From the NCBI GenBank assembly GCA_009760855.2, contig WPIO01000004.1, positions 12,350,501-12,414,500 of the forward strand: 64,000 nt of DNA, given 5' to 3'. The notes beneath the pieces were generated by a model. The model searched no databases and was not told the origin of the DNA. It saw nothing but the letters and a program-made list of their open reading frames with translations. A program made the translations under genes and the position numbers. Positions 52,167 to 63,185 of the stretch are shown piece by piece. Within the stretch, counting starts at the first letter, position 1, and every line of letters begins with the position of its first letter. The stretch is from Cristatella mucedo (Eukaryota > Bryozoa > Phylactolaemata > Cristatellidae).

Positions 52167-55100
52167 CTTCAAAGGGACGAGTATCTCTGCACATTAGCCA
52201 ATTGCCGAGTCATTCAACAGAGACGGCGTTTGAGTATAAGCCCGGTGCACAGAAGGGTGGCCAAAAGCCAAAACGCGACAGCCTAAGGCGACCCGGCAAG
52301 ACTGCACAGCGATAGACCGAATAGCAAGCTAGCGACTTCCAACGACAGAAAATCTCACCAAGTTCAGCAGTAGCGGTGCCACAATGCCTCCAAAGCGATT
52401 TGATACGGACAGCACGCCGAGGCCAACATTTCTGGAACAAAAAGTCGATGCAAATGCAAATGCTGTCAGCTCAGTAAAACTGGAAGCATCCTGCTATAAT
52501 ACCAGAAATGTACTGCAAGTCAGAAATAGTTCCCACACCAAGATAGCACCAGTTAAGCTGCCCATTTGAACCCAGACAAGAAACCCGAAATGTACGTGCA
52601 TAAAGCAGTTAGCAGTAGTCTGCTGTTGCCAGCAGCTCAATGGAATCAGAGACGTCCCCCCCCCCACTGTGGCAAGCAACAAAGCGGCAGGGAAAGAACA
52701 CAGGACATTTAAGCTGACGAGCATTCCCATTTTTACACAGAAAAATCTGCAAACCAAAGACTGGAGCCGCTAGGTAAGCGTGAGAGCACGGAGGGCACCG
52801 CTAGCGCACACACAAGAGGCCAGGACGGATAATGAGCTTTCCAAGGCTGCTGCAGCTGCTGCAGTCTTCTTACCGGACCCCCGTCGGGAAAAGCTCGGCC
52901 GCTTGCACGTAAACGACTGCAAATGATATCGTGATGAAGAGCTTGCCTGCCAGCGCCAGAGAGGTCACGCCGCCAGCGGCGGCCAAGCCTGCAATCGAAA
53001 GAGATGCCAAGACGGTTAGCCTGACCGGCACTGACACGATGGCACGTGATCATTAGGAAAGGCTGATTAGCCACTCGATGACGGTGCTGGCTGGCCACTG
53101 CAGGTGAATGGCTGCAAGGCATCGTCAAGGATGCATGGCTTGGGGGAAGACGACGACAACTGGAGCACCGGACTCGGAGGAAATTATGCCAATCCGGAGT
53201 CACCACGATAGCAGATAATAAAAAGAAAAATAAACGCATGGACCCCTAACAGAGCTACAATCTCTTTCTAGACAGTTTGATATAGTAGAAAGAAAACGCA
53301 CCAACTGGTTAGTTGATAGCACGCACACTTCCGGCACGCGGAGGGATGCAAAAGGCGTATCACAGAGACAGTGCAAACAAATATCGTGAGGAAAAAGGTA
53401 GGCTTCTAAATGCTTTCAAATGTCGTCAAGTCAGAAGATTCAGACTTGATAGGGAGTCTCGGTAGTGAGTTCAGAGCTTTGAGAGCATTGCAGCAGAAGG
53501 CTAGGTTTACAAAGAATTTTAGGTTCGCCACATCCTCTTTCATTTTCCATTACACGATTCGAGTTACGACGTGCGGGTGTGCTATGGCTGGAAGCCTGGG
53601 ATGTAACACAACTATTACAAATGCGTAGGTGGGAGCAAGAGGATGAAAGAACCTAAGTCTGAGACACAGGACGTAGGTAATCGGTATGCTTTCTGCAATT
53701 AGTACAAAACAACAGCAGGTCGGTGGGAAGCAATGTAACTTTGTAGATGTGATGATTAGATAGACATGCCTAGCTGCCAAGGTTTGCAGCCAAATGTCCT
53801 ACATGAACTGGCAGGAAGTTTGGATTCAAAGCCTTAATGGCTACCTCCCTGCTTAGAATGGGGTAAAAGGACTTTCCTAGTGCAGGACTCGAACCCGAAC
53901 TAGAGAGATCGACAGGAGCAAGCACCTTACTAATTAGGCTAAGCTGTCATCCAAGGGAGTAATTAAGGGAAAACCCTGATCAGGTGTCCAGCTTACCAGC
54001 CATAACGATGGAACTGACGAGCCAGAAGAGTCTGTTGCATGCGGATCAGCTCACGGCGATTGTGGAGCCAAAATGGCACACGATAATATAAGGCATGCGA
54101 GCGACGACAGCTCGCAGCCCTAGTTCCGGTGAAAGGGATCAATGCAGAACTACAGAGTAGCACTTCTTCATGATATGTACTATCTCTTGAAAGCCACAGA
54201 CAAATTGATTGGCTGATGGTAAAGCTGCAAACAATCAGGAAGTGCAAAATTCATTCTGACTCTTGAGTGTTTGGGACCCCCCAATAAGGCATACGAAAGC
54301 TAGGCATACACACTGCAATGAACAGCTAGTAATCAAAGAGTGGTCACCATCCACAGCATAACATTTTAGCATGGCCATTTAAAAGCACAGAAATAGGTGT
54401 ACATATAGAGATACCCAGGCAAATCGTGAAGGCATTTAGTTGGATGAACATGGAAATTAGTGAAGGCATTTAATTGGTTGCCTATTTCTTATCCTTTGAC
54501 ACGTGATATTACGACATGTGTGCGGCGCCACACAAAGAGAACCAGATCTCTTTCACTAGGCACTTAACACGTGTGGAGGGGGCATGCCGGACATTGAGAA
54601 CACGGCGTGTTTCATCCACAGCACTCGATTGCCCTTACCCTAGGCTCAAAATCGGCTGCTACTTCGGTAGGTGGCATAGATTGTACGCGGATGCCGTTTC
54701 AGGTCGATTGCGCTTCGATTTGAGTGCAACGATCCTCTTTGGTCACATCCCGGTGAGAAGATGTTCGCATTTTCGGAAAGCTTTCTAGACTGACTAACAG
54801 CATCCCCAAGCATGCCGATAGATCACGGATATGATTTTTGCAGGTAGAAGTGGGAGTGAGAAGGAGCAAGAAAAAGATCTAGGCCATCGAAGGTAGCTCA
54901 ACTATCCGACTGGCAGCTCTAAATTAATGTACAGCTTCTAAACTACATGCATAATCGTTATCCAAATTGATCTTCAAGCAGCCAGATTTATTCTGATTTA
55001 AAGTACTGAGTGCCAGTCATCGTTATCGGCACCTCTGACAAGCCAAGAAAAAACAGTGGTCCGACGCTTGATAAGAGCACTGAACAGTAGTGCACGGATC

Positions 55101-58100
55101 CAATGAACAGCAACTGCTGCCGTGGAGAGTCTCTTAGCCATGCATGGGACTATCTCACAATAGCCTGAAAGTTGGCAAGCATGCAAGAATGCCAACATTA
55201 GTGTCAGCATGTGCCCATGCAAATGTATCGCCATCGGTAACTCCATCAAGACACAATGACTAAGTAGATGCAAAGCCTGATTTTTTTTTTATAGAATACT
55301 CAAAAGCATTGGCGGCTTTTGGCACTTACAGCAGCCAGCATACCCCATCTCAAGTAATAATGAGATAGTGAGAAGCATGGCTGAGTCACGAGGGCGATCG
55401 AGGAAGAGAGTAGCATAGAAGTGGCAGCTCAGGACGTCTGCAAAAAATGTGCCACAGTCGGCAGCAAGAGAGTAGATGTAACAGATGCTTAGACTTTTAA
55501 GCAATCAGTCTTCTGAGTAGTCTAATGGCAAGGCATAAAAATAAGAGTCAGGGTATCGTATGCACCATTCGCAGCATCAGGTTAAAGTGAAGAGATGGCA
55601 TGCCAGCACGACTTTTAAGTAAAAAACGCTTACAGCTCAGTAGCGTATGCCACATAAGGGACTCACTTTCAGGAAGAATGTAAATCGTGGTGCATGCCAA
55701 GCCTGCTCCCAGCATGCTCCAATAGAGCGTGTGCAGCCGGCCCAACCTAAATGAAAACAACAACGCTGACCTTCAAGAAGGTTTGGGTTTTTGTTCCTAT
55801 CATTACGGTGCAGCCAAAGGGTCGCCACACAAAGCTCCGACTTCCCCTGCAGGCATGCTTAAGCAAATGCAAATCAGACACGATTCATGATGCATGCGAA
55901 TGCAAGCAGGTGCAAGCCTGAAGCAGCTCACTACACGGCTGCCCCAACAACTTGACTACGATATGACCACCGAAGAAGCCGATCTGTGGCAAGGGCTCAG
56001 TGATGAACACGTTTTTCAGGGGACACTCGGCAAGCTGCCCACGAAGACAATCAGTACTCAGCCAGGTCATTGGATAATAATAATAAATAAATAAATCCTA
56101 CCTGATTAAACAGCCTCTTTTTGTATAGCGACAGAAGAGCCTTTATGACTATTGCAGTAGCGACAAAGAATCGCCCACCACAGGAATCGAACCCACGACC
56201 TCGGGACCGAGGTCGTGAAAGCAACCGCCTTACCTAGTGTGCCATCACGGCAAGAAGCAATTAACTTGCAAAAGGAGCCACAACATGTAGGTGATGAGTT
56301 AAAAGCAATGACATCTGAGAAAAGACCCAAATGACATTGTAAAATACAAGGCAAAGCATCAAAGGGTCGAGTGAGAGGGGGAGTTCAGTAGCACACGAGG
56401 CCTGCCTAGCCAAAGCTCCAAATGAGCTGGATCAAAGAACTGGATCGAGTTTCGGCATATTGACAACACAAGCCCAGCCAAGAATCGTGGAAGAGAGCAA
56501 TCGTTTGTGGCCTACAGTGAACTAAACTGCAGGCAACTACAGCGGCTGCCGGCCATGAAGCAAACCGTCTGCTGTTGCTCACTCACAAAGCAAATCGCTT
56601 GCAGCTCTGTTTACCGACCCCCTCCAGCAAGCTGGCATGGAATGCCTCTTTGGAACGGTCAGGCAGTGCAGCATTATTCATGAGACCCATATTTACTTGA
56701 CAGCTCAATATCGATCATTACCAGGAATAGCAAGATTTTACATATCGAATAATTAGAAAGCACTAATTAGAGGTCAAATTAGAAAGCCTAATTAGAAGTC
56801 ACAAAAAATCTCGAAGGGACTGTCGCAAGGGCACTGCTTGATAATGACCAGATGCAAGCAGCCAGGTATCCAGCAAACATTGATAATCAAAGGCAATCAA
56901 AGTCACAGGCTGAGGGGGCCACCCTTTCAAGAATTGGCTTGTTGTCATGGAAACGAGCCGCCCTCCATTTGACTTCCGGTCAGGTCCGAGGGGAGGGGGT
57001 GGAATACAAACAACAGTGGCACCGCCAGATGGCCACGCAGGCAAGAGCCTAATCCTCGTTTTCGGAGTGGGTGCAATATTTTAACACTTTCGCCGACACT
57101 GGCACTTGCTTTCGAGCCACGAGTCACACTAACGTGCTCGACTGTCCTCCTCCTATGGCTGCCATCTCACTTTCCTTGGTCGCTCGAGTTCAAATGTCCT
57201 CGTGGGCTACCACGTGCCCGCCAGCCAGGGCTTGAGGGGGTCGATGAACTGCTTGCTTACCAAGGCTCGCGCGTCCGATCGCTCTCTCAAAGACAAGCTG
57301 CTGCTGCTGCTGCAGCCGCCGCTGGCTATTCGAGAGCAGCAGCCTACCACACGGGTGCCACCTAGTGGCAGGAAGCTGACAAACAACAGCAACAACAGCC
57401 CCACGACAACGAGAGTGCACGCACTGGCGTGCTGCCTGCGCACACTCGCACTCGGACAGCATAATCGCCCTGGTACGTGGTGCCTCTCTCTGCACAGCTA
57501 TTGGTGGCCAGATCGTGACGGTTCGGAGACGGCAGCACAACGTAAAACTGAATCAGCCGCTCGACTCACCAACGTGGAAACCATTGCTGGCGCAGACACC
57601 CTTGCAAAGGCCGCTCAGCTCGAATTTTGGCCATCCCGAATAGCTCGGCAGCAAATTTCGTACGTTCACATTCAAGCTCACATTTAAGCAACAGCATAGC
57701 CAAAAAGACGTGATTTCAACAGCCACAACTCAATAAAACGGACCGAAATTGCAGAGGCACCATTTGATGCACAGCTGTTCTACTGGAGCTACAATTGGTA
57801 TGACTTTGCGATATATTTCTGCAAAAGCAGGGCAGCTGGGCACACACCTACCTGGGATGGTTCATGAGGGCAAGCGACACAAGGTTGGAAGGCACTTCGA
57901 TTAGTCCCGACAGGGTTACGCTCAGGTACATGCTGGAGCCGACCGCTCCTGCAGCCATAGTCAGCCCATAGTAGACTGCGCTATTTGCAAACCTGCACAG
58001 TAATAACACAAGAAACTTGAGAGCCAGCACTGACGGAGAGGCGATACTTCCACCAGCGTCCAGCAAATCACAAGGCAATGCGCCGCAAAAGACACACTCG

Positions 58101-60432
58101 TAAATTACAGCGCTATCTGCTCATTGGGTGCAGCTGTTACTGCTTCGCTGCAGCAGTACTTAGTGATGCAGACAGCATTGAATAGGTAGCCTTGTCTGCT
58201 TCACATAAGTACATGCCAAAACACGTCTGATTACTTACCACGAATAGAGTTGCAGTAACGTCAGCTGCCGCAGAACCCTGTGGCGAAACAGATCGAAAAC
58301 CGAGGGGTGACTGCTGCCACAATCTGCAGATTCCGGTGGCTGCAAACACAGGCACTAAGCGGTGAAACACAGCTTGGCCATCTTACCCGATATCCCCGCA
58401 TCACAGCTGTATATGTATATATGGCTGAAAAAATAAGTTATCGATATTCGATGCATTGAAACTACGATCGACTTGACTTAAGTAAGACCAGGTGACAATT
58501 GACAATTAAACAGCACACTTCTCGGTTTGCTCTTGTGCCACAAGCACTGCGACATGCTGTGGCCTCAAGCGCAGTACCATTGCTGAGTGACCAGGCACTC
58601 AATTCACATTAAAAGCAGGCTCGAGAAATCGGAACCATCACAGCAACAAAAGCAAAGCTAAGACGAAAAACGAGGTCAGCTACCTTGAGCTCTAGCTTGC
58701 CCAGCTGGTGGCCGTTCTGTGCTGCAATGGCTTTCAGTACACTGGCACTTGCCTCGGGCCTATTCACCTGGAGAAGCCAGCGTGGACTTTCACAGAATGT
58801 CCTAGAAAAGACACAACCAAGTTGGTACTATTCCGACTCTGAGTAGATGCTTCGAAACTTTCCACAGAAGCATGCAATATATCCAAACAATGGGAACCGC
58901 TGGTCTGCTCTAGAATGCAATTGATCCTTATCGAGGGCTGCTACCACCATCAACAAGAGGCAGTTGGTGTCTCTGGCCTCTGCCTGGCAGATGAGAACGC
59001 CTCGCAGCAGATAGGTGCTGTGCCAGGCCTACCGATCCTACGAAAGTGATGCACACGACACAAACACCAACTCCCCCCCCCACCTCCGGCAGTGCCGAGG
59101 CGATATCTGACAGGCATGCACTGTATTGCTACGCCGAACGCTCAGCCGACGTACGAACTTCCAGTCGCGCATTGCTACAGGCACGACACTGCAGGCGAAA
59201 CCTACCAGAACGCCGGTGGAAGAAGCATCGCGCCAATAAGCGATGTCCACAGCGACACAGCCCTCCACTCTTTGGTATAGAAGGCTATCATCGACAGCAG
59301 ACATATGCCGACTGCGAAGAATGCCGCCGGCACTGCACTAACGAGGCTCCGCTTGGACGGACCCAGAAGTTCTGACACGAGAACGAAGCCGACAACTATT
59401 TCGCCGCTAAGAAAGAAAGCGGTCAGAAATCGCAGAGCGGCATACTCTCGGAGGCCACTGGCGTATGAGCTGGCCAGGGCGAACGCAACGCTGGCAGTGG
59501 TGGCTCCCAGCATCACGCGTCGTCGTCCAAAAGTGTCCGACAAGTGGCCGAATATGAACGAGCCGACCATGACTCCTGCCATGAAGACCGACTGCACGGA
59601 GCCGGCTGCGGTGGCCTCTTTGCCACAGGTCAGCTTCCACTGTAAGCCAAATACCGACGACATAAAATGAAGGCATTCGCACGGCCGTGCAACACTCGGC
59701 AGCTCACAGCAACTGCGACTGTGCCAGCACCAACATATAATTCGCTCCGTCGCTAGCATTTCTCCAAAATACAGGTAGGTGAGGCAGAGTGAGAGAGAGA
59801 GACAGAGACAGCGCGAGTAGGAGAGGGCGAGAGAGGGTGAGAGCCGAGACGTAAGAAAGAGAGAGGAGCGGGAGAATGAAAGAAAGAGAGGGAGACAGGA
59901 GTGAGGGACATGAGAAAAAAAGAGAGAGAGATGGAGAGAGGAGTTAGAAAGGAGACGTGACAAAGAACGAGAGGGAGAGAAGAGTGAGACACGAGAAAGA
60001 AAGAGGAGAGAGGAGTGAGATACGTGAGAAAGAGAGAGAAAGAGAGAGAGAGAGAGATGGAGGGAGGAGTGAGAAAGGACACGAGAGTCAGAGAGACGGG
60101 GTGAGAGAAGCAAGAGAGTGAGAGGAAGAGAGCGTTGGCGAGGGGGCCGACAAGTTGGGAGCCGCGGCGTTCAGAGCCGCGGCTCACAGCGCGATGTGTA
60201 CCTCGGAAGCAAACGAGTGGAAATCTGACGAGAAGCTTGGATGCCGGCAGCTCGCGTGACACCCGTCGACATTTGGAGCGTCCCTACATGTTGCCTTGGG
60301 GATTGAACCGACGAAAACGTTCTGCACCATGAGCGTTCCCGAGTAAAGGGACAGCAGGCAGTAGACGAGGAGCACTTTTTTCTGCAACCGTCCAAACTCG
60401 CCGGTTGCGCATATGACAGCGTCCACATCCAT
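51966..60432 (-). CDS. SLC22-type organic ion transporter-like MFS protein, 9 exons, 497 aa (copy 2)
   Basis: Exons in transcript order are 60432-60202, 59639-59206, 58801-58684, 58339-58239, 57992-57852, 55746-55667, 52988-52874, 52431-52359 and 52166-51966. They total 1494 bases in one open frame. Landmarks: helix 1 (KKVLLVYCLL, MVQNVFVG); MFS motif A GHLSDTFGRR at 108-117; SELLGPSKR; ESPRW at 226-230; NSAVYYGL; LGRLHTLYWSMLGAG; ELFPT at 400-404; RNVGLGVLSVSNRFGG; LPETLNQPLPET. It is a paralogue of the + strand gene at 24123-43335, with every intron at the same position and phase, and the two genes are convergent. Unlike copy 1 it has a longer charged C-terminal tail (RTRRVRKSLLPEETASYS). 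The predicted topology is 12 membrane helices in the plasma membrane. Substrate is unknown; organic cation, anion or zwitterion are all possible. Introns total about 7 kb. Confidence 0.9.
52359..52431 (-). CDS. SLC22-like copy 2, exon 8
   Basis: The acceptor TTTGTTCCAG ends at 52432 and the donor GTGAGA starts at 52358. It encodes NVGLGVLSVSNRFGGIVAPL, then LLNL. 14 of 24 residues are identical to copy 1 exon 8, and the length is the same (73 bases). Confidence 0.92.
52874..52988 (-). CDS. SLC22-like copy 2, exon 7 (ELFPT exon)
   Basis: The acceptor GATTGCAG ends at 52989 and the donor GTAAGA starts at 52873. It encodes LAAAGGVTSLALAGKLFITI, then SFAVVYVQAAELFPTGV. It is one codon longer than copy 1 exon 7. 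Confidence 0.92.
53225..53800 (-). mobile_element. Old, highly diverged LINE-A copy in intron 6 of SLC22-like copy 2
   Basis: The order of landmarks (AATCTCTTTCTAGACAG hairpin remnant, ATCACAGAGACAGTGCAAAC, GTGAGTTCAGAGCTTTGAGA, AAGAACCTAAGTCTGAGAC) follows the LINE-A 3' region on the minus strand at low identity. Confidence 0.6.
53865..53955 (-). mobile_element. SINE family 2 head (reverse, degraded)
   Basis: On the minus strand: TTAGCCTAATTAGTAAGGTG and TCGGGTTCGAGTCCTGCACT. Only the tRNA-like half is clear. It lies in intron 6 of SLC22-like copy 2. Confidence 0.65.
53956..55223. other. Intron 6, SLC22-like copy 2, unassigned
   Basis: A near-duplicate pair (GGCATTTAGTTGGATG / GGCATTTAATTGGTTG) lies at 54430-54485. 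A 90-codon plus frame (54516-54788) has no recognised domain. Confidence 0.35.
55224..55484 (-). mobile_element. LINE-B 3' end, diverged
   Basis: On the minus strand: ACATCTACTCTCTTGCTGCC, GCTGCCACTTCTATGCTACT, CTCACTATCTCATTATTACT, then GATGGAGTTACCGATGGCGA. It matches 39660-39930 at reduced identity. It lies in intron 6 of SLC22-like copy 2. Confidence 0.75.
55667..55746 (-). CDS. SLC22-like copy 2, exon 6
   Basis: The acceptor TTTCATTTAG ends at 55747 and the consensus donor GTGAGT starts at 55666. It encodes LGRLHTLYWSMLGAGLACTT, then IYILPE. The 80 bases match copy 1 exon 6. Confidence 0.9.
56095..56260 (-). mobile_element. SINE family 2 (reverse)
   Basis: On the minus strand: ATGGCACACTAGGTAAGGCG, GTGGGTTCGATTCCTGTGGT, GCGATTCTTTGTCGCTACTG, AAGGCTCTTCTGTCGCTATA and AAAGAGGCTGTTTAATCAGG. 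It is nearly full length. It lies in intron 5 of SLC22-like copy 2, the intron in which copy 1 also has a SINE 2. Confidence 0.85.
56261..57851. other. Intron 5, SLC22-like copy 2, unassigned
   Basis: 57190-57540 has CTG/CAG-rich sequence with overlapping open frames, one hydrophobic on the minus strand (LVVVGLLLLLFVSFLP). It is not an exon, because exons 5 and 6 join in phase without it. Confidence 0.4.
57852..57992 (-). CDS. SLC22-like copy 2, exon 5
   Basis: The acceptor ACTGTGCAG ends at 57993 and the donor GTAGGT starts at 57851. It encodes FANSAVYYGLTMAAGAVGSS, then IEVPSN and LMNHP. It is 141 bases, as in copy 1. Confidence 0.93.
58239..58339 (-). CDS. SLC22-like copy 2, exon 4
   Basis: The acceptor GTTTGCAG ends at 58340 and the consensus donor GTAAGT starts at 58238. 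It encodes PPESADCG, then SVFDLFRHRVLRQLTLLQLY and a split Trp. This is close to the SLC22 consensus for the end of the cytosolic loop and start of helix 7. Confidence 0.9.
58684..58801 (-). CDS. SLC22-like copy 2, exon 3 (ESPRW exon)
   Basis: The acceptor CTTTTCTAG ends at 58802 and the donor GTAGCT starts at 58683. It has one base plus 39 codons: TFCESPRWLLQVNRPEA, then KAIAAQNGHQLGKLELK. Its length is identical to copy 1 exon 3. Confidence 0.92.
59206..59639 (-). CDS. SLC22-like copy 2, exon 2
   Basis: The acceptor TTGGCTTACAG lies just above 59639 and the donor GTAGGT starts at 59205. It encodes WKLTC, motif A and helices 2-5 (LRFLTAFFLSGEIVVGF, SELLGPSKRS). The open frame continues into the upstream intron, which is simple pyrimidine-rich repeat and not coding. 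Confidence 0.92.
59777..60130 (-). repeat. Purine-rich (GA)n-like minisatellite in intron 1 of SLC22-like copy 2
   Basis: About 350 bases are almost all A and G on the + strand (C/T on the transcribed sense), with loose 30-40-base units containing GAGTGAGA and GAAAGAGAGA. It fills most of the 562-bp intron and forms an extended pyrimidine tract before the exon 2 acceptor. Confidence 0.9.
60202..60432 (-). CDS. SLC22-like copy 2, exon 1
   Basis: It starts with the ATG at 60432 (minus strand) and ends at a GTACAC donor in phase 0 (77 codons). It encodes VDAVICATGEFGRLQKK, helix 1 and a Cys-containing loop, matching copy 1 exon 1 with one extra codon. Confidence 0.9.
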
Positions 60433-61640
60433 GCGCCGCTACCGGGCACGCGACGCGGCAGCATATGCCGTTAGCTCAGCAAACGCCGCCGGCACGAGGA
60501 CGGCGGTCGGGCAGCAGCTGGCTCCCGGAAACGGCTTCGGTCAGGTTCAAGGTTAATGTTAAAGTCAGCGGAAGCTCTCTTCTTGGCCGTCCTGGTGAGA
60601 TGCTAATCAGCGCGACGCACCGCTACTCGAGCACGCTGCGCCCAACAGAAAAAAAAAGTAGATTCGGATGGGCAGCGAGGCCAGGTTCCGCATGTGAGGC
60701 CCGCATGTGATGGCTCGAGTGCCTGCACTTTCATCTCGGCACGACGTGCAACTGCAGCGGCAAGTCGTATGGACAGTGGAGTAGTATGGACATAACTCTG
60801 CAACCCGCCCTGGCCTCGCCCACCGACGTCATTCGAGCCCGGTCAGAAGTTATCTCCAGTCAAAGAACTGCCTGCGGTACACTGTTCTTAAGGAGTGCTG
60901 AAGCGCTTAGACGGCTTGTCGTAATGGATCCAACGTGGTGTAGCGGCCTTGCTGGCCTTGGCTGAATTTTAGCGCGAACAAGAGCTGTTCGGAGGCGGCC
61001 TAGAACTCCTTTGTCCTGGAGCAGTGAGCTCGAGAGGAGCGTCAGTGCGGTTAGAAGGAAGCGCTTAAGAGCAAGCCAGGAAGCTCTGAGACGAGCGGTG
61101 GCGATTCGGCCTTTAGAATTGGCCCGATACCCGCGGAAGCTGCTGATAGATGTTGGCTGGCCTGTCAACTTCCGCCTTCACTCGTTCCAAGAAAGAATCG
61201 TCTGGAACCCATTCGCCATTCAAGCTGGACAGAGGTGCCCTTTCAGTGGCATGGGGACGGTATTAATACCTTACCGTATTGGGCCAAGGTGTCGGGCCCA
61301 ATACCACTAAGCTCTTGTCCCATTGTCTCAGCTAGGTATTTAACAGTCGAGCGACGCTCGCTCTTGGTCTTATGGTCTATTGTCCTTGGCCCGGCTCCGC
61401 GCTTCGACGCCGTCGCACTCGTTTCTCTGAAAGCGAGGGAGGAGGGCGGGCTGTTCGCCGGCGATTGACGGTACAGGACGAGACAGCGCTAGGAGGATTC
61501 GGTGGACTCCACCGAATACGGTCGTATCGCGCCGGAGCTGGAATTTTGTGTTTCTTTTGTGTTTTATGTGTGCGCGCTAGCACGTGGTCTCGGCATAAGG
61601 ATTTTCCGGTGCGAGCTAGACGTAGTTGGCGTGTGTGTGG
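60433..61640. other. Upstream flank of SLC22-like copy 2
   Basis: Presumed promoter side of the gene. No TATA box or other core element could be assigned. It contains an inverted repeat at 61276-61304. Confidence 0.35.
61276..61304. repeat. Short perfect inverted repeat
   Basis: GTATTGGGCC at 61276-61285 pairs with GGCCCAATAC at 61295-61304 across a 9-base loop. The palindrome GGTATTAATACC lies just before it at 61259-61270. Confidence 0.8.
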
Positions 61641-61940
61641 AGTCCTAGTTCTCCGGTTAGGGTTTAGGCTCCGGTTTGAGCTCTGTCTACTTGGGTCGTT
61701 CCCCATTTTAGATGTAAGCAGCTTAAGTGTGGAGACGTGTTTCCTCCGCGGAAGTGCTTGAGTTGGCGTGTGTGGAGTATTCCTGCCGCACTGGTGGAAA
61801 CTGAGTCCTAGTTCTCCGGTTAGGGTTTAGGCTCTGGTTCGGGCTCCATCTATTTGGGTCGTTTCCCACTATACACGTCAGCCCCAGTGTGGAGAAGTAT
61901 TTCCTCCGCAAGAGTGCTTGAGGTGGCGTGTGTGAACAAT
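61641..61940 (+). repeat. Tandem duplication with a 163-bp period
   Basis: AGTCCTAGTTCTCCGGTTAG starts at 61641 and again at 61804, and similarity continues through TTGGGTCGTT.CCCA, GTGTGGAGA, TTTCCTCCGC and GTGCTTGAG.TGGCGTGTG. There are two units, the second incomplete. Confidence 0.9.
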
Positions 61941-62332
61941 ATCGGACCACGGATATCCCCGCATCACACCTGCGTCTGATTCGCAAGGTTTCGTGCGGAG
62001 TTTAGTGATGGCGGACGCATTACAGAAGTCACTGCAGCGGTGGCAGTTAGCACACTTCAACCGCGCCACCCGCTTAAATGTGTCGGCTGTCTCTTGCTGG
62101 GCGCAGCCAGGGTTACGGCAAGGGTTTAAACATTGACTTTGCGTTAGCTTACCTGGACGTCGCAGGAAGTGTGACGCTAAACAATTCTTTTTTACCGTCG
62201 CCCTTCATAGCAAATCTTTCCGAAGCCCTTCCAATAACTTGAAACAACTGGGCGGTAAGAGTGCGGTCAGCTGTATAGGCTCGTTTCCGTTGGTGAGCTG
62301 CGTAGAGTTTCTCTTCAAATTCTGCAGGATTT
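61941..62332. other. Unassigned flank
   Basis: A short plus frame starts ATGGCGGACGC at 62008 and reads about 42 codons to a stop. No family is recognised. Confidence 0.3.
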
Positions 62333-62460
62333 TTCGGACGGCATTTGACATCACTGATCACCAAGTCATTTCTGGGAGCGTCCCATGTCGCCTGGGCGTC
62401 GCTGGCGTTTCAATGCAGCGTTTCGGCCCTAGCCGGAACTTCTTATGGGAGGTGCGAAAC
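62333..62460 (+). mobile_element. LINE-A RT motif A fragment
   Basis: It encodes TAFDITDHQVI and then RLGVAG, matching LSAAFDTIDHKVLLERL...LGITGTAL of the copy at 16099-17736. The rest of the RT resumes at 63186. Confidence 0.7.
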
Positions 62461-63185
62461 CTTGCCCTTGCTTGAATAGGCGTCGCAGTAACTCGCAGGA
62501 TATGTAAAAGTAAAGATCAGCAGAGTCAACAGTCATGGAAGCCGTTACTCCGACGTGAAATAAGGAAATGCAAAATTGCCAGCGATGGCAATGGTGTGGG
62601 CGTGTCATCGCCGTCACGTGTTTCTGTCCCCCCCCCCAGCAGACGTTCCGTTCACCCTACGGGAACGCTCCTTGCCGGCACGTGACGCGTTCGTTGCCGC
62701 TCTATTCACTGTCTGCCTGTGCGTCGGCCTGTACGCACGCTATCCACTCTCTTCTCTCTCTTAACACCACGTGCTTTGGAGCAGCACTTACGACGGTTGC
62801 TATATCATATAATACAGCCGTCGTCGACAACGCCACGACTCGCTTGTGGGGGTTTCGCTCTTCGTCTCCCCACCATCTCGCGCCCACGAGCCCCTGCAGT
62901 CCGCAGTGACTTCCGCTAACAGGGGGAACATTCAATCAGGTACACCATCTACGTTAAAAAAATATAAACATAACTATATTTAGTTTGTATAGCGCATACA
63001 GATAGCTCAATCTCTATTTACGCGCTCTGGAGTGTTAAAGAGGTTGACAAACGATATATAGTATGACTTCGACCCTACTATGGAATCAAAGATTCGCGTT
63101 TTGAAATGCAGGCATTCTATCCGTAGGCTAAAACCAAGGACGGTGACGTCACGCTGCATATACCCTGAAGCTACGAGCTGGAAGT
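62461..63185. other. Interrupting DNA between two LINE-A segments, containing repeat C
   Basis: About 725 bases separate RT motif A from the PQGS box region of what looks like one LINE-A copy. The right part is repeat C in reverse (62901-63066). The left part has no recognised family. Confidence 0.5.
62901..63066 (-). repeat. Repeat C (copy 2), reverse orientation
   Basis: It is the reverse complement of 11999-12167 with scattered mismatches, including the hairpin (AGCGCGTAAATAGAGATTGA ... CTGTATGCGCT) and CAGGTACACCATCTACGTTA. Confidence 0.75.

Noticed and set aside
52494-52757. Minus frame reading GMLVSLNVLCSFPAALLL and GGGTSLIPL, considered as exon 8 of SLC22-like copy 2
   Set aside because: The exon at 52359-52431 matches the RN.G.G..S...R.GG motif, length and phase of copy 1 exactly; this frame does not.
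57207-57443. Hydrophobic minus frame (LVVVGLLLLLFVSFLP), considered as a membrane-helix exon after exon 5
   Set aside because: Exon 6 at 55667-55746 joins exon 5 in phase with the expected LGR motif, and copy 1 has no counterpart. It is CTG/CAG-rich intron sequence.
59202-60113. 303-codon minus open frame spanning intron 1 and exon 2 of SLC22-like copy 2
   Set aside because: The upstream half is a C/T-rich simple repeat giving Leu/Ser. Exon 1 reading into the intron hits a stop within a few codons, so it is not one coding exon.
61657-61850. Telomere-like GGTTAGGGTTTAGG
   Set aside because: It occurs only once in each of two duplicated units; there is no tandem array.
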